From assembly GCA_009700485.1 (NCBI GenBank), contig WLLZ01000117.1:1-5473 (forward strand): 5,473 bases of DNA, read 5' to 3'. The notes under the pieces are model-generated. The model was given only the letters and a program-made list of their open reading frames with translations, searched no databases and had not been told where the DNA came from. Shown in pieces: positions 4,578 through 5,473 of the stretch (within the stretch, counting starts at the first letter, position 1; each line of letters opens with the position of its first letter). Made by a program: the position numbers and the translations under genes. Source of the stretch: Actinomycetota bacterium (lineage in GTDB: Bacteria > Actinomycetota > Actinomycetes > S36-B12).

Positions 4578-5473
4578 CTATTTGGTTTCATCCTCATTAA
4601 CTTCACCGAGTCGGGTGATTCGTTGGGCATGCCCGACCAACCCACCAAGCATGACAATGGACGCGGTGTCATCGGCGGCCTCCAGGGCTTGATGAATGCT
4701 CGTTTCGCTGGCAGCACTGTCAGTTGTCTGGTCGGCGATGGTGGCAGCGGCAGCGGCGAAAACCCGGGCAAGTGGTGAGAGTTCGTTCGATGAGCCAGCG
4801 GCCGGGCGCTCGGTGATCAAGTGGTTCAGGTCTGAAGCAATTGACAGTACGCGTGCTGCCATCACTTGCGTCACTCGAAGTTGCCCTTCGAGTTCGCGCA
4901 GATCGAATTCATGGATAGCCGGCGACCATCGCCGGTGATCACGCACATCTTCAACAGCTACGGCTAGGCGCATAGTTTCATCGCGTTGACGTACCGCTTT
5001 GTCGAACCAGGTGCGAGTGATATCAGGAGTAAGAGTCAGCTGCACCCCCTGCGCAATGTCATTTAGTAGCTCAGCCAGTTCATTTTGAATGCTTGACAAT
5101 TCAACTTCGGCGCGGCCGACCGGCTTACCTCTACTAGTGAAGTAGGAGGCAACAAGTGCGCAGGCGCCACCGACCATAACCCCAAGGAATCTTTCAAGGG
5201 CGCCCTCCGGGCTCGTATGTGCGCCGATGACCAAAATAACGGTGACAGCAACAGCCATGGCGGCATATGGAGCTGAACGTGGGTCAGCCACCTGTAATAA
5301 CCGAATGATGCCGAAACTGGCGAGCACCAAGATCGCGATAGTTGCGGGCCCGAAACCAATAAGTGAAATCGCGGCGAAAGCGACAGCGGAGCCAGCAACC
5401 ACCCCGATAACCTGAAAAAGGGCCTCCTTGGCAGCGTGGTGGAAAGTGGCTCGGGTTGCCACCACGGCGGTTA
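4578..5473 (-). CDS. FUSC / aromatic acid exporter-like membrane protein, N-terminus outside window
   Basis: This is probably an inner-membrane protein of the FUSC (fusaric acid resistance / ArAE) type, a family linked to efflux of aromatic or other toxic carboxylic acids; the substrate cannot be told. The frame ends with TAG at 4578-4580 and is open to the window edge. Numbering from the GTG at 5465-5463, four hydrophobic segments lie at about 15-37, 39-56, 66-82 and 90-108, followed by about 185 soluble, mostly helical residues (112-295), probably cytoplasmic. That GTG is a doubtful start: the frame stays open upstream, and AVVATRATFHHAAKEALFQVIGVVAG resembles the FUSC segment after the first membrane helices (APIAAVV...RVLGT.iG). 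I infer one or two N-terminal helices are missing. ALERFLGVMVGG at 89-100 is a second family-like motif. It shows no visible functional link to the division genes. Family assignment is moderate; a generic DUF-type membrane protein is the alternative. Confidence 0.72.
   Translation of the reverse strand, partial: TAVVATRATFHHAAKEALFQVIGVVAGSAVAFAAISLIGFGPATIAILVLASFGIIRLLQVADPRSAPYAAMAVAVTVILVIGAHTSPEGALERFLGVMVGGACALVASYFTSRGKPVGRAEVELSSIQNELAELLNDIAQGVQLTLTPDITRTWFDKAVRQRDETMRLAVAVEDVRDHRRWSPAIHEFDLRELEGQLRVTQVMAARVLSIASDLNHLITERPAAGSSNELSPLARVFAAAAATIADQTTDSAASETSIHQALEAADDTASIVMLGGLVGHAQRITRLGEVNEDETK

Noticed and set aside
4442..4771. 109-residue minus-strand open frame across the smpB end
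   Set aside because: It overlaps the 3' ends of two well-supported genes in a different frame, and its proline/arginine-rich product has no family resemblance.

Overview
The window looks like chromosomal DNA of an actinobacterium. FtsE, FtsX and SmpB read like their high-GC Gram-positive relatives, and two genes carry a leaderless TANNNT-N6-GTG start of the kind common in that phylum. Base composition is only moderately GC-rich by eye (not computed). TTA leucine codons are used freely, including two adjacent ones in ftsX at 2422-2427, which argues against Streptomyces-like genomes where TTA is rare. I cannot name a genus.

Layout, left to right. (1) prfB (peptide chain release factor 2), cut at its 5' end by the window edge. 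(2) ftsE and ftsX, the ATPase and membrane subunits of the FtsEX division complex. ftsE starts at a GTG that coincides with the start site predicted from its own -10 element; ftsX follows 38 bases later with a strong ribosome binding site. (3) A short intergenic region with a hairpin, two interlocking palindromes and a second leaderless promoter. It drives a secreted coiled-coil M23 (LytM) peptidase, the likely peptidoglycan hydrolase activated by FtsEX. (4) smpB, the tmRNA-binding protein of trans-translation. (5) On the opposite strand and convergent with smpB, a FUSC / aromatic-acid-exporter-like membrane protein whose N-terminus lies beyond the right edge.

How they fit together. FtsE hydrolyses ATP, FtsX passes the conformational change across the membrane, and the exported coiled-coil peptidase is positioned to cut septal peptidoglycan in response. 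prfB and smpB are translation-termination and ribosome-rescue genes that flank the division module. The gene order resembles the M. tuberculosis prfB...ftsE-ftsX-smpB region (from memory), but here the hydrolase gene sits between ftsX and smpB.

I do not see a wholly new system. Most worth checking are the two leaderless promoters with identical geometry, the compact candidate regulatory region at 2660-2737 in front of the peptidase, and the directly linked hydrolase with all expected zinc ligands. No tRNA, rRNA, tmRNA, CRISPR array, insertion sequence or attachment site was recognised. No gene-free stretch exceeds 70 bases.
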